Of a stretch of DNA of 64,000 nt, positions 49,711 to 64,000 are shown in pieces. The notes under the pieces are model-generated. The model ran no database searches. It worked only from the letters and a program-made list of their open reading frames with translations, and was not told the origin of the DNA. This DNA comes from Litomosoides sigmodontis. Taxonomy: Eukaryota; Nematoda; Chromadorea; Rhabditida; Onchocercidae. Each line of letters begins with the position of its first letter. The first letter of the stretch is position 1. The position numbers and the translations under genes were made by a program. The DNA is taken from the NCBI GenBank assembly GCA_963070105.1, contig OY718806.1:7523865-7587864 (forward strand), given 5' to 3'.

Positions 49711-52482
49711 ATGCCAACTGTAAATGATATTTTAACGGTAAACATAAAACTACCATTGGATGATGATGAAGCTGCAAGGGAAGGAGCGCTACTAATATTG
49801 GAAAAAATCAAGCCATCATGGAAACGCGAACTAATTTCATTCGAAGTTAGTATTTATGTCTAATTTTTTGAATTTCTAAGATTTATGGAAGTATTAATTT
49901 AAGAGCGTATTAAGTCATACATAGATTTAGGTTTTCACAGTTGGAATAACGAACAAAATCCTGAGTGCAACGTACACTTCGCCAGAAAATAGTGTCACGC
50001 AAAAAGATCGACTGTTATTCCGAATTTATGGAAGTCATACAGATAAAATTATCGACAGGTATTAAAGCTAAAACTCTCAAATTTACACCTTAATGGGTTG
50101 GAGGTTATATAAGTGGTGTTGCTGAAGTTGTGTAGATGACCATTAAGTGGTGGATGTGAAATTGTGAGGTTTAGATGACCGGCTTTGTGACGTTTGCAAT
50201 ATATTTGCACATGCTGCTATGAGAATATACAGTTCGGAAATTAGATGTTTTTAAAAATTTGATTTTAAGAAACAAAGAATTCAACAACTGGCTATATTTG
50301 GCATCACATGGATGTGCTGCTCCACTATATGCAAGATTCTCAGGCGGAGTCGTAAGCGGCTTTCTACCTGGAAATACACTTACCATTGACAACTTACGTG
50401 ACGAAACGATTGTTACGTATGTTATTTATGTAACACTTCATTTTATTTTCGTTAGCAAGAGTAATTTTATCGATATGAAAGTAATGGATATTAGGAAACT
50501 TTCATTTATTTTACTGAAGTTAACAGTCTTGCATTTGTTTCAAGTCCGTTTTTATTGAACGGTTATTAAAGAATGGAAAAAGTAAGGCTTCAGTTTCATT
50601 TTAAATGCCGACGTTCTCTATAACTGACTAGGTGCAACTAAACAGTTGAAGCCGTTACGGCACATCAGTTATCCTCCCTAACTCACTATATTAAATCTTT
50701 TGTTCCTGAAATCAAAACTACTCATTTCTTATAATAATGATGCTTCAGGAATACTTGTAAATCACTCTCAAGATTGCACAAATTACGACCAGACACTGGT
50801 GATGTAACAAAGCCAATATTATTTATCAAAATTAAACAGTTCCTGGCAAATTTCACCGATCATTATGAGGTCATTTTGCAGCTATTTTTAATACGTGATT
50901 ATTTTAGTAATTAATTAAACAACTATACCCATTGCCATCCGTTTCCTCGTATTTTCCTATTTTCCAGAACAAACAAAAGCAGGCAAGGTACGATGAATTC
51001 TTCAAACAAGGCGAGATTTTCTTCCTGAACGACTTGCATCGTCTAAAAGACACCATTCAACGACGACAATCAAAAGTTGTTTTTTGTCACAACGATCTCC
51101 TAATCCATAACATTATCCATGATGACAAAACAGGTTCCGTTTTCTTTCATATTTAAATTTAAAATGGAACTACAGTGAACTAGGTTTTTCTGCAAGATTT
51201 GTAAATGTCTTTTTCGTTGAAATTAGATGAAATTAAAAGGTTAGCAATTTGGTATTTTCATCTCAAGTCTTATTCTAATAAACTTAGTTCACTTTCTTGA
51301 AAGGCAAAACTTTTTTCCTGCTTAAAACCTTTAAATGTTATCATCATTTTTAAAAGTTTTCCAAAATGCTTTTCGTACTTCAGACTCAATAAGCTTCATT
51401 GACTATGAGTACGCTGATTACAACTATCAAGACTTCGATATAGCTAACCACTTTTGCGAATATGCTGGTCAGTTTATGATCCTACTTTCGTAATATGCTT
51501 GGAATCAAATCAAAGCAACAACCGGCTCAATTAGCTGATGGCGGAAACACATGAGTGCGTTCCCAAAGTATCTGAAACTATTTTAGATGGACTGTTACAC
51601 TTCGGCAAATTCATTGCTACTACTATTATTATTTCAAATATTTGATTACAATACTGGGAAAAAAAGGAAGGGCGAAACATAAATAATATCATTAAAGTGG
51701 CAACCCATGTAAATTCAATGTGAGATGGATTGCCACGAAGTGCGCGTATATCGTTAATCTACTAGGTAAAAGCAACAGATTGAAAAGTTTTCGATTTAAA
51801 GGTGTGAAAGACTTCAATTATTCGCGATGCCCTGATAAAAAATACAAACGAGAATGGATAACGAAGTATTTGACGTTTTATCTGGAGAGGAAACCTACGA
51901 AAGATGAAATTGACAATCTGGTAGATGGAAACGATGCTTTCGAAGCGGTAAATCATTAATTTATATGAGAAATTCACAGTAAAGAGCTTTATTTTTTAGG
52001 AAATGAAAATAAATGGCACTTCTGTCAAGCTAATAATTTAATGAAGCATTTCAGGCTGCTCATTTCTTTTGGTCTCTGTGGGCTTTGGTGCAATCTCAAA
52101 TCTCAACCATTGATTTTGACTATTTAGAGTAAGTTTTATAATTCCTTGCTGTACTATTCATTGTGAAGCGAACTTTTGCAGTGGGAGAAAAACTGTGGAA
52201 ACTACAGAAATATCCATATTAGTATAACAAATTTTAAATGAAATTTAATGATAAATCGTAATTTATAGACGGATAAGACTAAGATGATGAAAATAGTGAA
52301 AAATTCATTGAACTCAAAGGTTGAAGGCTCTGACTCCATTGCCTTCAACGGAGTAACTTTTGAGTAAAGGAAATGCAGTCGCATTTACTGCTTAGATATA
52401 TGTCATAAACTTCATTGTGATTTTTAGGTATGCAATTCAGAGGTATGAACTGTTTCAGACATGTATGCTCAAGTGTGATTAA
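49711..52482 (+). CDS. ETNK1: Ethanolamine kinase (9 exons)
   Basis: Catalyses ATP-dependent phosphorylation of ethanolamine, the first step of the CDP-ethanolamine route to phosphatidylethanolamine; cytosolic. Exons: 49711-49845, 49931-50058, 50270-50416, 50749-50869, 50968-51133, 51384-51467, 51802-51947, 52055-52128, 52428-52482; 1,056 nt, 351 aa (human ETNK1 about 363). Markers: REGALLILEKIKPSW near the N terminus, VGITNKI (choline kinases have GGMSN here), LLFRIYG, ASHGCAAPLYARF, the Brenner motif FCHNDLLIHNII with Asp220 and Asn225, FIDYEYADYNYQDFDIANHF with Asp239, and HFFWSLWALVQ. ITNK and HFFW favour ethanolamine kinase over choline kinase. The start is the first ATG after an acceptor-like TTTATTATAG. 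All junction phases close. The gene is divergent from sad-1 and convergent with the ABTB-like gene. Confidence 0.93.
52201..52277 (+). repeat. Interspersed repeat, copy A (ethanolamine kinase last intron)
   Basis: About 75 bases resemble 52948-53021 in the same orientation: ACTACAGAAATATCC / ACTACAAAAATACCC, then TTAGTATAA, TTTTAAATGA / TTTTAGATGA and TAATTTATAGA. The copies are diverged. The family is unknown. Confidence 0.5.
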
Positions 52483-52517
52483 AAATTATTATCATCCTGA
52501 AGTATTATCTTTTTTTG

Positions 52518-52523
52518 AATAAA
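52518..52523 (+). terminator. Poly(A) signal AATAAA of the ethanolamine kinase gene
   Basis: A canonical AATAAA lies 36 bases after the TAA stop, which is a usual short 3' UTR distance for worms. Confidence 0.6.
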
Positions 52524-52947
52524 GTCACTTTTTAATCTGAATTTCATCTTCAAGTTTTTAACCAGCACATTGTACGAATTAATTAATCACTGACTGAATG
52601 AATATGACTCACACACATTTCATTTCTTCAAACATTCTCCTACTATCATCTCGCAGAGAAATGTAAAATTGCCATTTACAGTGGTTGAAGTGTAGAATAC
52701 ATCTAAATAATACCACAAATACCATATCATTCGTCTGCATTACGTGGCATCAAGCAAGCAGCTAATAATTTTTTATGACAAATTTTCAGACATGGAAATT
52801 GCAGCAGTTAAACAAACTATGAAATTTTGAAATCTATTAACCAGTGGGCAATCTATGATAAAGTAGCATGAACAGTTCGGGATTTGTTAAGATTAATTAT
52901 GGGATGTATAAATGCATCATGTGTTTAACAAAGAAATGTTTGTAAGA

Positions 52948-53021
52948 ACTACAAAAATACCCGTTAGTATAATGAATTTTAGATGAGATGTGCAGACGAA
53001 TCATAATTTATAGATGAACAG
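52948..53021 (+). repeat. Interspersed repeat, copy B (between the convergent genes)
   Basis: Second copy of the repeat at 52201-52277, about 0.75 kb away and in direct orientation, with roughly one quarter of positions changed. It sits in the short space between the two convergent 3' ends. Confidence 0.5.
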
Positions 53022-53380
53022 GAGAAACGAAGTGGAGAAAGGATCATCCGTCAACGACAGTCATCTCCATCTAATAGTTCGATATGTTAGCTACGCTGTT
53101 ACTGCTAATCAACCAACCATAAATACTGAAGCTTTTTTTGAAATATTTCAACAACTGTGTGGGTGAGCATTTTTGAGGGAAGGGTGAGTTCAAATTTGGG
53201 TGAAACTTGATGAAATTTCAGTTTAGTCGAGCACTCAAATGGATGTTTTACGCAGCGCATATTAGAATAGGTCAGCATTATAGTTAGAATTTATAAAATA
53301 AAATGCTTAGCTTCCTTCTTTGTTAGCGACTGCAATTAATTAATGGTGCTGATCTACAATTTATAAACGAGCAAGCGTCT

Positions 53381-62428
<9,048 letters not shown>

Positions 62429-64000
62429 GTTTAAATAAGATATCTGCTGCTTTAAATAAATAAATCATGAACAAAAAGAAATGATGATAAGAGCTTAAAA
62501 AATTTATGCTTTGGTCTTTAAACGCTAACGATGCCTTATGTACTATTTATTTATTCCACTGCCAACAAATAAACAAAGTTACGAATTGTTGAAACGTACA
62601 ACGAAGTCCAAAAATATTGTAAATCATTTAACACTGTACATCAATGATAGCTTCCTAAAATCTTTCCTCATGAACTTTTTAAAAAAAAATTCTCTTAGTT
62701 TGCAAACACCTGCAGATGTATTTAATTGTTAATTAAAAAACTACGACTTTCTCCTACAGCAACCAAATTATCAGAAAGCACAAAAATTAAGTGACATCAA
62801 ACATTTTCTTTTACTGATGATAATTACTCATCAGTACACTCAGCAAAGCTATTTCTTCATCTGCCTCTCATGAATCAAGGTCGATAAATGAATTTTACAA
62901 TTGTCTGCAAAAACTGCGATACTTCCACTTATCATTAATTTCGAAGACTGTTTAGATCATGAATTATCTTACTCCAACTACAACTGTGCATTTGGGTAAA
63001 AGAAATTAACGTTTTAAATGATTTAAATTTAAAGTATGTTTTATGTCATTCAATTAACAATTCTGTGTGTCGAAATGCACCGATGTATGCAAAAAAAGGA
63101 AAATTCAAAGAAAGGAAAAATGCAAAAAAAAGAAAAAGTATGTAATCAAAAATTACTAACTAAATTTTAGGAAAATGGAAGGTTGAAATTTGAGATTGCT
63201 TGTTGTCGATTGGTTACATGAATTATTGAAATAAATCGTCATCTTCCGATCAAATAGTTTAAATTAGTGGGCATTGATGGAATTGAAATTGATGACAACG
63301 AATGTTTGGTGGCGTCGTTGTCGGTGCTGAAAGTTCGTCAGAAAATTCCACAGATGCAATGCAATGATTTGAAAAGTATATTTTCGTATGGAATATGTAA
63401 ATTGTCACATTCTTTTTTTGTTAATTGATTTCCTGACGTATCAGCAACGACACACACATTGGATGTGGAACTTGTTGCTTCCCATCAATTATTCAATTTA
63501 AATACGAAAAACCTTGAATGGATCTCAATTAGTCTCATCATGCGACGTGATAAATGTACCATATGTGATGCAAAACTTAATAATTATCAGTAATGTTTGA
63601 CATTTAATAGAAAGTGATTAATTTATCAACGAAGTCTTTCATCCCACTGTAACGACATATTGGCTCCATCGGGAAGCTTTTCTTGCTGTGATGGATTTTC
63701 CAAATTCACTTATAGGATATTTTTCGAGGATTTCTAGGATAAATTGAAGAAGGAGTTATGGATCAAAGTGCTAAAAAAAATCATTCATGAAATGAGGCAC
63801 AAATTATAAGTTAGCTTAAACTTAATTTATTTTGCAGTAGAAATAGATTTCTAAATATGCAAAGTTTTGTTCCACATAAAAGCATTTTTTATTACCAGTG
63901 AAGGGAAAAAGCTGCTGACAATTACTTGTGATTTTTCATCTCAGTTAATTTGAATTCTATTTCAATTAAAAAAAAAGACAGGACATTTAACAATTCGGTT
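62429..64000. other. Upstream flank of the ABTB-like gene, no gene seen
   Basis: AT-rich, with frames of under 70 codons and no domain. A weak acceptor-like AAAGCAGCAG lies about 20 bases before the ATG at 62428 and could be a trans-splice site. Confidence 0.5.

Overview
This is nuclear DNA of an animal, most probably a nematode. It is AT-rich, carries many microsatellites, and its genes are cut into 9-23 small exons with GT..TTTCAG-type introns. The closest matches recalled for the proteins are worm SYG-2 and SAD-1. Introns of about 90-3,500 bases and long gaps between genes suggest a spirurid/filarial-like worm rather than Caenorhabditis, but that is inference. All exon models were built by hand from translated reading frames, splice sites and phase. 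In each of the four genes every exon-exon phase closes and the total length is a multiple of three.

Layout: (1) 4.7-18.3 kb, minus strand: a 20-exon nephrin-type adhesion receptor (SYG-2 family, about 1,165 aa). (2) 18.3-34.2 kb: a long gap with no recognisable gene. (3) 34.2-44.2 kb, minus: a 23-exon SAD-1/BRSK kinase (895 aa), with two possible in-frame upstream exons near 47.3-47.6 kb. (4) 49.7-52.5 kb, plus: a 9-exon ethanolamine kinase (351 aa), divergent from the kinase gene. (5) 53.4-62.4 kb, minus: a 23-exon ABTB2/BTBD11-like protein with histone-fold, ankyrin and BTB parts (1,139 aa), convergent with the ethanolamine kinase.

How they relate: SYG-2 and SAD-1 both act in synapse placement and presynaptic assembly in C. 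elegans. BTBD11 has been linked to synapses in vertebrates, and ethanolamine kinase feeds phosphatidylethanolamine synthesis. The neighbourhood therefore has a neuronal flavour, but no operon is evident because the gaps are far too long.

Main oddities: two introns that appear to use GC-AG splice sites; a 78-base near-perfect hairpin and a GC-rich structured island inside one SYG-2 intron; identical 53-base direct repeats on both sides of the exon carrying the catalytic lysine of SAD-1; a (CT)21 microsatellite serving as the polypyrimidine tract of one exon; and diverged interspersed repeats. No clearly new multi-gene system was found.
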